Positions 35,068 to 44,667 of a DNA stretch of 64,000 bases are shown one piece after another; position 1 is the first letter of the stretch; every line of letters starts with the position of its first letter. The notes beneath the pieces were generated by a model. It did not search any database and was not told the DNA's origin. It saw only the letters and a program-made list of their open reading frames with translations. The DNA lies in the NCBI RefSeq assembly GCF_900090045.1, contig NC_041781.1:840001-904000 (forward strand), read 5' to 3'. The stretch is from Plasmodium malariae. Taxonomy: Eukaryota; Apicomplexa; Aconoidasida; Haemosporida; Plasmodiidae. The position numbers and the translations under genes were made by a program.

Positions 35068-36663
35068 TCACTTAACAAAGGGACGCCCGCATATCCTCGT
35101 GCGCAAACTGTCGATGAAAAAGAAGTAACGAGTTTTCCATGTTAGCATTAATTGAATATAGACCATCCTCCAAAAGGTAAAGGAAAAGAGACCTCCTTTA
35201 ATTTCGTAAAAAGGAAGATTTGCAACGGCTTGATGATTTCCTATATATGCTAAAGAGCCTTTCCATTTTTCTTGAAATGATGGAATGAGTAACTGATCAT
35301 TTTTACCTGGTAGAATATGATTAAATACATGAGACAAATAACGAGCTTCTTGTTTAGCATTTTGTGCAGTCGGGCTCGGTGATTTATAATGTTGATCTAT
35401 TTGATATAAATAATCATGAAATTGTTGTTCATTCATATCCCCTGTTTTATTTTTTATATAATCCCATTTGGATTCACTTACCTGTGGAAAGGTCATTGCC
35501 AATTTTTCTGCTTTTATTTTCAAGGTATCAGATGTTAACTTAGAACAATTTAAAAATTGAATGATTTCATTTGTGTGGTGATGTAACTGAAGTGGTTGTA
35601 TTTTTTTACAATCTCCTATGGCAAAGATATTATTAGTATTTATTCCTATAACGTTTAATTGAGAATTGACATTTAAAATTTTATTATTAACTTGTTCAGG
35701 TATTTTTTTTAAAAAATTATTAACAAGTGGTGTTTGTGCTAATCCACTTGCCCATATAATTAGACCATATGGAATTTTTTTCTTTTCATTTTTATTAACA
35801 CTTGACTGAATGGTAAAATATTGTTCATCTACCTCGGTTACATAATAATTTGTCAGTACATTTATATTTAAATTTTTAAAATTATTTTTTGTAAAATCAG
35901 ATATGCTTTGTGTAAAGGTTGGAAGTAAATTATTCCCTCCCTCAATTATACTAATAGAAATAAGTGGGAAAATATCATCATATTTTTTTCGGATTTCCTT
36001 ATTAACAAAATCAGCAAATTCCCCTGCTACTTCTACACCGGTAGGACCACCTCCTACAATCACTACATGAAGCATATATTTTTTTTTTTCATCTGATATT
36101 ACATTATTTTTTTCAAATGTACACATTTCTAAATTTTCTAAGAATTTTCTTCTTATCCGTAAAGCATCATCTACATCTTTAACAAACAAAGCATATTTTT
36201 CTACCCCTTTAATATTAAATGAGTTTGTCTTTGCTCCTACTGCAATTATTAAATAATCATACATAATATTTACCTCTTCATTGTTACTATCCATACATTT
36301 TACATATTTTTCTTTATACATTATATCTGTACATTCGAGTTGTAAATAATTACCTGAACATCCATTTTTTTTTAAAAATCTGCTCACACTTTCTCTACAT
36401 GCATTTACACTTAACGTACCACAACATAAACATGGCAATAAAGGAGTAAACGTAAAATAATTTCGAGGAGAAATTAAAGTTACATCGTATTTATTAAAAT
36501 CAATATTCAACAAAAAATTAATACCTCCCCATCCTGACCCTAGTACTAACACCTTTTCCTTCTTCTTATTTTCCTTACCATCGTTCATCCAGTTTTTTTC
36601 ATACGTATATTTTATTTTTCTTAATAAATTATTAATTTTATTCTTTCGAACGTTCATTAGCAT
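35068..36663 (-). CDS. NDH2: Type II NADH:ubiquinone oxidoreductase
   Basis: Single-subunit, rotenone-insensitive flavoenzyme of the inner mitochondrial membrane. It passes electrons from NADH to ubiquinone without pumping protons and replaces complex I in Plasmodium. The 531-residue single-exon protein shows the FAD Rossmann motif VLGSGWGGINFL (39-51), the NADH motif VVIVGGGPTGVEVAGE (200-215), a second FAD site IFAIGDC (346-352), and the quinone-region segment TAQNAKQEARYL (432-443) with LAYIGNHQAV (471-480). The C-terminal FSFTFWRMVYIQLMLTWKTR is the membrane-anchoring end. The N-terminal 35 residues are Lys/Asn-rich with few acids, consistent with a mitochondrial presequence. A GGTAGT-type repeat lies just 5' of the start codon. 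All key motifs are intact. Confidence 0.97.
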   Translation of the reverse strand: MLMNVRKNKINNLLRKIKYTYEKNWMNDGKENKKKEKVLVLGSGWGGINFLLNIDFNKYDVTLISPRNYFTFTPLLPCLCCGTLSVNACRESVSRFLKKNGCSGNYLQLECTDIMYKEKYVKCMDSNNEEVNIMYDYLIIAVGAKTNSFNIKGVEKYALFVKDVDDALRIRRKFLENLEMCTFEKNNVISDEKKKYMLHVVIVGGGPTGVEVAGEFADFVNKEIRKKYDDIFPLISISIIEGGNNLLPTFTQSISDFTKNNFKNLNINVLTNYYVTEVDEQYFTIQSSVNKNEKKKIPYGLIIWASGLAQTPLVNNFLKKIPEQVNNKILNVNSQLNVIGINTNNIFAIGDCKKIQPLQLHHHTNEIIQFLNCSKLTSDTLKIKAEKLAMTFPQVSESKWDYIKNKTGDMNEQQFHDYLYQIDQHYKSPSPTAQNAKQEARYLSHVFNHILPGKNDQLLIPSFQEKWKGSLAYIGNHQAVANLPFYEIKGGLFSFTFWRMVYIQLMLTWKTRYFFFIDSLRTRICGRPFVK

Positions 36664-36709
36664 GATTTGAGATTTATAATATGGACCGAGAAACGCGGCA
36701 GGGAAGGGT

Positions 36710-36867
36710 AGTGATAGTGGTAGTGGTAATGGTAGCGATAATGGTAGTGGTAATGGTAGTGGTAATGGTAGTGGTAATAGTAGTGGTAATAGTTGTGGTA
36801 ATAGTAGTGGTAATGGTAGTGATAATGGTAGTTGTAATGGTAGTGGTAATGGCAGTGCTAATAGGTA
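36710..36867. repeat. GGTAGT/GGTAAT hexamer array in the NDH2 5' leader
   Basis: About 26 hexamers of GGTAGT, GGTAAT, GATAAT and TGTAAT form an 18-bp higher-order pattern. The array begins about 47 bp upstream of the NDH2 ATG. The transcribed (minus-sense) copy is ACTACC/ATTACC. Confidence 0.9.
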
Positions 36868-37905
36868 GTGGCTAGCAGTTAGCAGTCAGTGGGTGAAGAG
36901 ACAAATACACAGACAAAAGGGGAAAAAAAAAAAAAAAAGGTACAAAATTATAATTAGCGCGAAAAGGCATTATAAAAAATTACATATCAGGACTATGTAT
37001 ATCTGATGTGGTTTTCACAATTTTCGTAAAAAAATCGAAGCTCTTCGTTCAACCGAGAAAAAGAACAAGGGGTTTACTATATGTCCACATATATACATGC
37101 ACACATATGTATCTATACATACATATATATATATCAATGCCGAAAAAACTAATAAATTAACTAAAAAAGGGACTTCTATAAACAGCTCTCAGCAAATAGT
37201 GTTATAGATGCACTTACATACGTTTGCAAATGTGTGTGTATATAAGTATACATGTACATGCATGCATATACATGTACATTCGTGTGTATTTAGGTGTGCA
37301 TGCATGTTTATAAATATATACATATATATACATTATATTATACATTTTTTTATGTATAACATGATTTTATTTTCTCATTTTCTTGTGATGATAAAAATTT
37401 TCAATATCAAAAATATAACAGCAAGGACTGATTACATTTCAACCATTACGTGTATCCATTCATTTGATTTCCTATGTTCTCATACAAAAAACATATTTAT
37501 ATTAATCCTTTACCCTTATCTAATAATTTCCGTTGTAAGTTGGTACATGGGGGCATGGTATGCACGTACGTATATACCTATCTATCTATATATAAGATAT
37601 ATATGTATGTACATATACATATATATAAACATATCCAATATATCCATATGTATGTACATTTAATATATACAAATATGCAAATTCAATTTTAAGAATTCTC
37701 GAAAAAAGTTGTTAAGGTATGTTTCTTATTTTTGCTTCCTTCTCTTCTCTTTTTTTTTTTTTTTTTTTTTGTTAACATTTCGAATGTAGCAATTTCTCGT
37801 AATATAAAGTAAATCTATTTTTTAAAGATTTTGCATAAAAACAAAGTTGGGTTGACAAGATAATGAAGGTAAAATATACGTGCTTAAATGACACACATAT
37901 ACATA

Positions 37906-38125
37906 TAATCATGCATACATACATATATACATACATACATACATACTACATACATACATATATACATACATACATACATACATACAATACATACATACAT
38001 ACATACATACATACATACATACTACATACATACTACATACATACTACATACATACTACATACATACTTACATACATACTTACATACATACCTACTACATA
38101 CATACATACATACATACAAACATGT
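37906..38125. repeat. (CATA)n tetramer array with CTA interruptions
   Basis: About 50 CATA units, with regular ACTACATA variants in the second half. Confidence 0.93.
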
Positions 38126-39166
38126 ACATATATTTGTAGGAAAACATACATGCGCAAAAAGGGTGTACTTAATAAAAAAATTTATTAAAAAATAAATTAA
38201 TACCTACTTCTTTGTATTTCCTCTTTTTTTTTTTTTTTTTTTTTATATTATTATTCCGTAGTATCCCTTACAGTTTAACACGTATGAATGCATATGTATT
38301 TAAGTATATATATGTATGTTTATGTATGTATGTTTAAGTGTGTACGTTTAAGTACGTTTGTTCAAGTACGTTTGTTTAAATACGTATGATTATGTACGTA
38401 CGTATATGCATGTATGTTTGCTTACATGCGTATATACACCATCACCATGTTGGAAAATAGGCGCACGCACATATATTTTGGGTTATAATAAATTATTAAG
38501 TACATATCATATCATATGTACACATTTTTTTTTTTCTTTTTTTTTAAGAATTAAATAACCCATTTGAGAACAACATAAAATTGATGTGTACATATGAAAG
38601 ATAAACATTGTAATTATTATGTACACATAAATTTAAGACGCGGTTATATAAAAAAAGAAAAATAAGAAAAAAGTAATATCAGCTATTAAAAAAAAAAAAG
38701 GAATGCATGATAATATACTAAAATTTAATATAAAAGTTCGCCAGGTTTCTGTTTTTGCCATTTGGGCATATATATATGCAATACGTAAACACGCATAATA
38801 TTAAAGCAAAATATTAATTCAGCAAATTAAAAGGTTAAAGAAAAAAAAAAAAGAAAAAAGAAAAAACATACACATGTATATATAAATACATACATGTATA
38901 AATGTGTATATGTATATATTGGTACATTAATTTTATGAACTATTCATAAGATTTTGTGAAGGTGACTAACTAACGGGAAAAAATTTGCTCGTTCATCTTT
39001 TGCTACCAAATGTTCTACATCCGCTACTGCACATGTGTGTACATATATATATATACATATGGTGCAAATTTTTTTTAATTCTTGTATGCACATGAACACG
39101 CCATAATTATTCTTTCTTTTCCCCTTTCCACTTTTCCACTACTCTGTATCCTCCTTATTTGTATCG

Positions 39167-40295
39167 TCAATCCTTCGGTCTAAATTCTAATGCCTGCTTT
39201 TTTACTTTTTTCTCGTACGAGTCTCTGTCCTGTTGATACAAAAGGAAAGGCTCCGCTTGAGCCGGGGAATTCGGGTTAGGGTTGTCCAACAAATCCTAAT
39301 CAAAAGTAGATGGTGAAAAAAAAAAAAAAAAAAAAATATTTCATGTGTAATATTACATGTAATATATGGAGTATAAAATGCACAAACGTTATTGCTCATA
39401 CACATGTTCATTTTATCTTATGTACATAAAATGGCGAGTAAATTTACTTGAATCCCTAAAAGAATTTGTTTAATAGTTATCGATGGTTTCCAGTCTTCGT
39501 CTTCATTTAAAATGGACAGACATACCGTCCCTAATGAAAAAAAAAGGAACAACAGAACAAAAAAATTAACAAAATATGAACAAAACATGTTAACGAAACC
39601 TAGAAAAAAATACTGACAGAATATGATCAAATGATTGCTCGAAGTTGCATCATAACAAGTGCTAGAGGAATAACAACGCGGAGTAGTCAAGAAACGTTAT
39701 AAGAAGTGTACATAACTTCTTAACAAGATGAAAATTCTTTTAACATTTTCTTTTTCTCTACCTGATGGATAAATATTTGGATGAAACAGCACAGTTGTAA
39801 ATTTGCATTTTGGAGGTTTGCTTGGATAGTCTTCTGTAAATTCCATCGTCAGGGGAAATTCACCCCCTTCCCATAGACCCCCCTACAGAGAACAAATAAA
39901 GCAATGCTACTTTTGTGAATAAGAATATTCCAGAGTGTGCATAGAAAGTACTAGTTATTACTATGCACCCATGGATGCAAATTATTCATATGAGGATGCA
40001 TGTACGGATGTACGTAAGTGTGCATTTAATCCACAAATATTTGAGCGCCTCTACTATTAATACGGATAAAAAGTACTCCTTTGCTAACTGTTACGCATAG
40101 ATATACATAAATACACATTATATATGCATATGTAACACACGTTCATACCTTTTTTCCTGGAATTTTGCATACCCATTTCATAATATCTAATCCTTTTCCA
40201 TCACTCATTGGACTATATTTTGCTGAAAATCCTGCAGGATGATCTTTCCTCCACTCAGCCCTCTCCTGTGCTAACCTCTTCTTAGCAATAGACAT
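39167..40295 (-). CDS. UBC9: SUMO-conjugating enzyme UBC9, four coding exons
   Basis: E2 that accepts SUMO from the SAE1/2-type E1 and passes it to lysines in psi-K-x-E motifs, mostly nuclear. Exons: 40295-40149, 39882-39762, 39530-39448, 39295-39167. All introns are GT..AG with phases 0, 1 and 0, giving 159 residues, the normal UBC9 size. The start [20 protein letters not shown] matches the family. The catalytic centre is [15 protein letters not shown] with the active-site Cys at residue 93. [16 protein letters not shown] and [17 protein letters not shown] follow in the expected order. The intron between exons 3 and 4 carries a poly(A) run. A GC-rich stretch upstream (40400-40545) is probably a non-coding leader exon joined to the start by a 99-bp intron. 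Confidence 0.96.
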
Positions 40296-40300
40296 TTCTT

Positions 40301-40399
40301 CTTATTAGAAAAAAGAAGAAAAAAAAAAAAAAAAAATCTCTCACTTCATATAACTCTATTTGTTTCCTCCCTTTTAAATGAAAACTCATTCGTTCCTAC
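40301..40399 (-). other. Probable 5' UTR intron of UBC9
   Basis: On the minus strand GTGAAAG|GTAGGAACG (donor at 40399) is followed by a long T/C tract and TTTCTAATAAG|AAGAAATG (acceptor at 40301), five bases before the UBC9 ATG. The size and the pyrimidine tract are typical of Plasmodium introns. Confidence 0.6.
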
Positions 40400-40752
40400 C
40401 TTTCACGTTCTGTCAGGATTTACTGCTCAGTGATCGCTGCTTATACCTCCAATTATAGCTTATTCGTAGTAAGGGCGTTAGCACTGGGTCTTTAATGTCT
40501 ATCCTTTTGATGCTACTTCTGCCTGACGTTGTGGATGGTTTTAGTTTTTTCCTTTTCTCTTTTCTTTTTGCTCTTTACTCTTAAGTCTGTTAGCTCTCTA
40601 ATTTTTCTTGTTTTAATTTAAAGTTCATAACCTTCTTTATTTTATACAACATATGCGATGTATCATTTGATGATAACACGCTGTTCTTGTGGCATTTAGT
40701 TAAACAGGTTCACGTAAGTACATATACTTATATGTAAATATGAGCACCTATG

Positions 40753-40808
<56 letters not shown>

Positions 40809-41099
40809 CATACATATACATGCATATATACTATTTGACAAAAAAAAGGCTACGTTGCAGTATTCACAATGTACGATTATATATTGTTTCTTTTTTTTTT
40901 TTTTTTCTGTCTCTTTTTGGTTAGCCCGCAAACAATGTGTACATGTGATACAGTGGTGATAAATACAATAAAACTGTAAATAAACGATATAATGACAATT
41001 ATTTTTAATTTTATTTTTTTTTATGTATATATATTTATTATTAATTATGTCTAAGTGTAATCAAATATAAATTTTAAAAAACAAAAAAAGAATCCTCAT

Positions 41100-41225
41100 T
41101 TACACGAATGTTTCGTGTAATTCTTCCCTTTCTTTCACTTACTATATACGTTTATATATTTTTTTTTTTTTTTTTTCTCTTAAAAAATTAAGATAGTAAT
41201 CTGTTGAAAATTATAAAAGGTAGAA

Positions 41226-41257
<32 letters not shown>

Positions 41258-41280
41258 AACGTATAAGGTGAAAGAAAGGG
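41100..41280. repeat. Nested inverted repeats
   Basis: TTACACGAA-TGT-TTCGTGTAA at 41100-41120 is a perfect 9-bp hairpin with a 3-nt loop. Directly beside it CCCTTTCTTTCAC (41126-41138) followed by TATACGTTTATATA is the near reverse complement of TATATAAACGTATA-AGGTGAAAGAAAGGG (41250-41280). The two arms enclose poly(T) and poly(A) tracts that are themselves complementary. Confidence 0.8.
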
Positions 41281-42014
41281 GAGAGGGGAACAAAAAAAAA
41301 AAAAAAAAAAATGATGAAATAATGAAAGTAATAACGAAACGATTCATGGGTGAGTAATATACATATATGGATAGAAGAATAATGATTATTTAGCGAAAAA
41401 TAGATGAATGACAGAGTTATTTAATATTTGTATATATATATATATATATATACTCCTTCAAACAACAAAAAAATGCATATATCATCGATAGCAGTTTATA
41501 AAAGTTTTAATCAATCTCAAGTTTAAGAAAATAATTAAGGGTACCAAAAAAGTAAAAAAGAGGGAAGTAATAAATTAAAATAATAAAATAAGCAAAATAG
41601 CAAAATAGCAAAATAGTTATATAGTTATATAGTAAAATAGTAAGATTAAATATTCAAATAGTGAAGCAAATAAAATTAAAAAAATTAAATATACGATTAT
41701 ACTATATACAAACATAAATACATACAGAGAGAGAGATAACGAAAAAAAGTTAAATTTCCACACGTTTTTATTTTGGCCCCTTTTTTTTTTTTTTTTTTTT
41801 TTAAAAAAGAAGAATATTATTCTATTCTTTTAAAAGTGAAAAACTATTTATTGCAATTTTACTATTTGTATCTTTTTTTTAAAATATTCCAGAACATTTG
41901 TGTACATGTTCTTTTTTTTTTTTTTTTTTTTTTTATTATTATTAAAAATCTGAATTTTTTTGTTCTCAGGGAATTATTTTTCTGACATGTACATCTTGAA
42001 GAGGTATACATACA

Positions 42015-42280
42015 CACGTATACCTATACATACATACGCATACCTATACATACATACGCATACCTATACATACATACGCATACCTATACATACATACATA
42101 CGTATACCTATACATACATACGTATACCTATACATACATACGTATACCTATACATACATACGTATACCTATACATACATACGTATACCTATGCATACACA
42201 CGTATACCTATACATACATACGCATACCTATATATACATACGCATACCTATATATACACACGTATACCTATACATACATG
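42015..42280. repeat. 20-bp minisatellite, about 13 copies
   Basis: The unit TACCTATACATACATACGCA (or ..CGTA) repeats every 20 bp, with one 24-bp unit near 42081-42104 that shifts the register. Confidence 0.93.
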
Positions 42281-42566
42281 TAATCCTGTTCCCGTGTGGT
42301 ACATCATGTTAATATTAAATCGTATGTTTATGTACCCGTCCACGTATACATATGTGCAAACAAACAAACATCGAAGCATTGAGTATATTTTATAAAAAGG
42401 GCATTCGGTATAAAATGGAAGCATACAAATACTGCTTATCTGTCATTTCGGATATGTTGTGTGTTTAAAGCAAGAGTATTAATGCATACGTCTACTTTTC
42501 TTCTTTTCATTCCCATTACCTTTTTATATATCGTTTAAAAGAAAATAAAACAGCTAAAAAATATAT

Positions 42567-42675
42567 TAATCAAAAAATAAATTAATTAAAAAATAAATTA
42601 ATTAAAAAATAAATTAATTAAAAAATAAATTAATTAGAAAAATAAATTAATTAAAAAATAAATTAATTAAAAATA
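42567..42675. repeat. AAAAATAAATTAATTA repeat
   Basis: About six near-identical A/T units, each containing TTAATTAA. Confidence 0.88.
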
Positions 42676-43079
42676 CAAAATAAATAACAAAAAAAAAAAA
42701 AAAAAAAAAGACGTGAATAATGTATGCTCTTGAATTGTTTCCATAACACCATAGGAGATAATAAAGTTCCAAAGAACTTTAACTGTACCGCAGTTGGATT
42801 GTTTAAAAAAAGAAAAAAAAAAAAAAAAAATTATCACAAATACATTAATTAATATTGCACATTTTTACAAATGTAATAGTGTTATATTTCAGAACCAGGC
42901 GCAACATCATTTTTACTTTCCCTTATTGTATAAGTAAACAAAGAGAGGAAACGAAAAAGAAGAGAACAACGAATAGACGGAAATAACCTGGAAAGCTACA
43001 CACAAAAACGGAAATAACCTGGAAAGCTACACACAAAAACGGAAATAACTCGGACAGCTGCACACAAAGACGGAACAAC

Positions 43080-44087
43080 ATGTACTCCTTTTTTGGGGAA
43101 GATACTAAAGAAGAAGAAAAGCTGCTGCAAACAATTTTAAAAAGTAAGGATGACGAATTACCTGACATTGTCAAAGAAATTACAACCTCCCATTTAGTCC
43201 AACGTTTGAAGAAAAAGGAAGAGGGAAGTGTTAAGAGTGAAAGCACTGATATATTTCCTATTAAAAACGAAAATAGTAGTGTTACTAATAGTGAAATGGA
43301 GGTGATAACAAATAAGAATAAGATTAAGAAAAAGGATTATGGGATGGGGCAGGATCACAGGAAAGACGACCCCCACACATCTGACGAATTATTGAACGTC
43401 TATTTGAACACTAACATTTTTTCGTTTCACATAAAGAGAAATGGCAAAATTAATGCGGATGTTTTCTTTCTGCCATATAAGAGTAAAGATAATAAAGATA
43501 TGATTACTGAGTATACGTATAATTATGACTATTACGATATTTATCCAAAAAATATTGAAATGACGAATAAGTGCTTTCATGCTAATAAGCGTAAATTAGA
43601 ACAAAGCGACGAATTGTTACCTGCAAATAAAAAAGTGAGAGTAAAGCAAGAGGTAGTTGAAGGTGAGGAGGGGAAAGAAGAGCGCCATGAAACTGACGAT
43701 ATGCTTAATAGTTCAAAAAAAAATAATGAACATGAAAATACAAATTTTCAAAAATTTTTGGTACACTTCAGGGGGAGATTATTTATTGGCAATAATGTTA
43801 AGTACGCCTTTTTTAAGACAAAAACGTATTTAGCTACAATACAGAATTGGGAAGCGGCGAAACGGGAGGGTGAAGTAGTAGAACGGGAGGACGAAGAAGG
43901 GGAACTGTTGTATGCTAATAAGAAGATACAGACTTATAACTTAATTAATGATGCCACATACTGGAAGCAGGATGAATATCCTGATATATCGGATCAAAAT
44001 ATTCAAAAACTTCTCTTTTTTCTGATTGTACCACCTCTAAAGAGTTATAGTGAAGGAGAACAAACGGATCATGATGTCGTTTTTTAG
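43080..44087 (+). CDS. Conserved-type protein of unknown function, 335 residues
   Basis: Single exon with a clear ATG and typical coding composition (about 35% GC against about 20% in the flanks). The N-terminus (MYSFFGEDTKEEEKLLQTIL) looks helical and acidic. A central region has globular segments NTNIFSFHIKRNGKINADVFFLPY and TNFQKFLVHFRGRLFIGNNVKYAFFK, separated by a charged linker with basic KRK and KKVRVK patches that could serve as nuclear localisation signals (inference). The C-terminus LINDATYWKQDEYPDISDQNIQKLLFFLIVPPLK is also globular. No signal peptide, membrane span or catalytic motif is visible. I do not recognise the family. Its upstream region is shared with UBC9, and its 3' end faces the helical-repeat gene. 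Confidence 0.8.
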   Translation: MYSFFGEDTKEEEKLLQTILKSKDDELPDIVKEITTSHLVQRLKKKEEGSVKSESTDIFPIKNENSSVTNSEMEVITNKNKIKKKDYGMGQDHRKDDPHTSDELLNVYLNTNIFSFHIKRNGKINADVFFLPYKSKDNKDMITEYTYNYDYYDIYPKNIEMTNKCFHANKRKLEQSDELLPANKKVRVKQEVVEGEEGKEERHETDDMLNSSKKNNEHENTNFQKFLVHFRGRLFIGNNVKYAFFKTKTYLATIQNWEAAKREGEVVEREDEEGELLYANKKIQTYNLINDATYWKQDEYPDISDQNIQKLLFFLIVPPLKSYSEGEQTDHDVVF

Positions 44088-44115
44088 TTACATATAATGA
44101 TAAAAATAAACATGG

Positions 44116-44185
44116 GAAAAAAAAAAAAAAAATTAAATAGAAAAAAAAAAAAGGCAAAAAAATTAAAAAAAAAAAAAAAAAGAGG

Positions 44186-44230
<45 letters not shown>

Positions 44231-44240
44231 AAAAAAAAAA
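44116..44240. repeat. Cluster of poly(A) tracts
   Basis: Successive A-runs, the longest near 40 bases (about 44189-44228), interrupted by single T, G or C, 30 bp after the stop codon of the plus-strand gene. Confidence 0.9.
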
Positions 44241-44537
44241 TGAAAAATAAACATATGAAAAAATATTACCATTTTTTCATTTCATTTGAGAAAAGTTCAA
44301 ATTAAGAAAGCGAAGAGATATGCGGAACAAAAGGCGTAAGACATGTAAAAAATTTGTGGAGTATAACATATAGTAAAATATTACTATACATGGAATGTAA
44401 TTACGATGGAATGGCTAAAAATGCAGCATCAAGGGATAGGAGCAAAAAGCAGCCACCACTGTTGACATAGGTGTTTGCGCTATTTTAGAATTAGTATATA
44501 CGTTTTTATTATTATTATTTTTTTTTTTTTTCCCATT

Positions 44538-44660
44538 TTTTAATGCTGATAAAATGATAATTCTTTTTTTTGTTGTGATAAAATGATAATTCTTTATTTT
44601 GTTGTGATAAAATGATAATTCTTTATTTTGTTGTGATAAAATGATAATTCTTTATTTTTT
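44538..44660. repeat. 29-bp repeat, four copies, in a 3' flank
   Basis: The unit TGATAAAATGATAATTCTTTATTTTGTTG occurs four times just beyond the stop codon (44668) of the minus-strand helical-repeat gene, so it is probably within its 3' UTR. Confidence 0.92.
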
Positions 44661-44667
44661 CGTCTAT

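Larger units (their letters stand above)
36664..39166. other. Intergenic region upstream of NDH2
   Basis: Between the NDH2 start and the UBC9 3' end, both minus strand. It contains a GGTAGT/GGTAAT array at 36710-36867 in the NDH2 leader, TA/CATA-rich sequence, a TACA tetramer array at 37906-38125 and poly(T) runs near 37751 and 38225. No coding region is supported. Confidence 0.7.
40296..43079. other. Divergent intergenic region between UBC9 and the 43.1 kb gene
   Basis: Contains the proposed UBC9 leader exon (about 40400-40545, roughly 40% GC), a (TA)n tract at 40757-40804, an inverted-repeat cluster at 41100-41280, poly(A) runs, a 20-bp minisatellite at 42015-42280 and an AAATAAATTAATTAA array at 42567-42675. 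No protein gene seen. Confidence 0.68.
44088..44667. other. Convergent intergenic region
   Basis: Nearly continuous poly(A) tracts at 44116-44240, then unique AT-rich sequence and four 29-bp repeats next to the stop codon of the minus-strand gene. Confidence 0.8.

Noticed and set aside
39281..39292. Telomere-like GGGTTAGGGTT on the plus strand
   Set aside because: Coding sequence for Asn-Pro-Asn-Pro in UBC9 exon 4, a single copy and not a telomere or telomerase RNA template.
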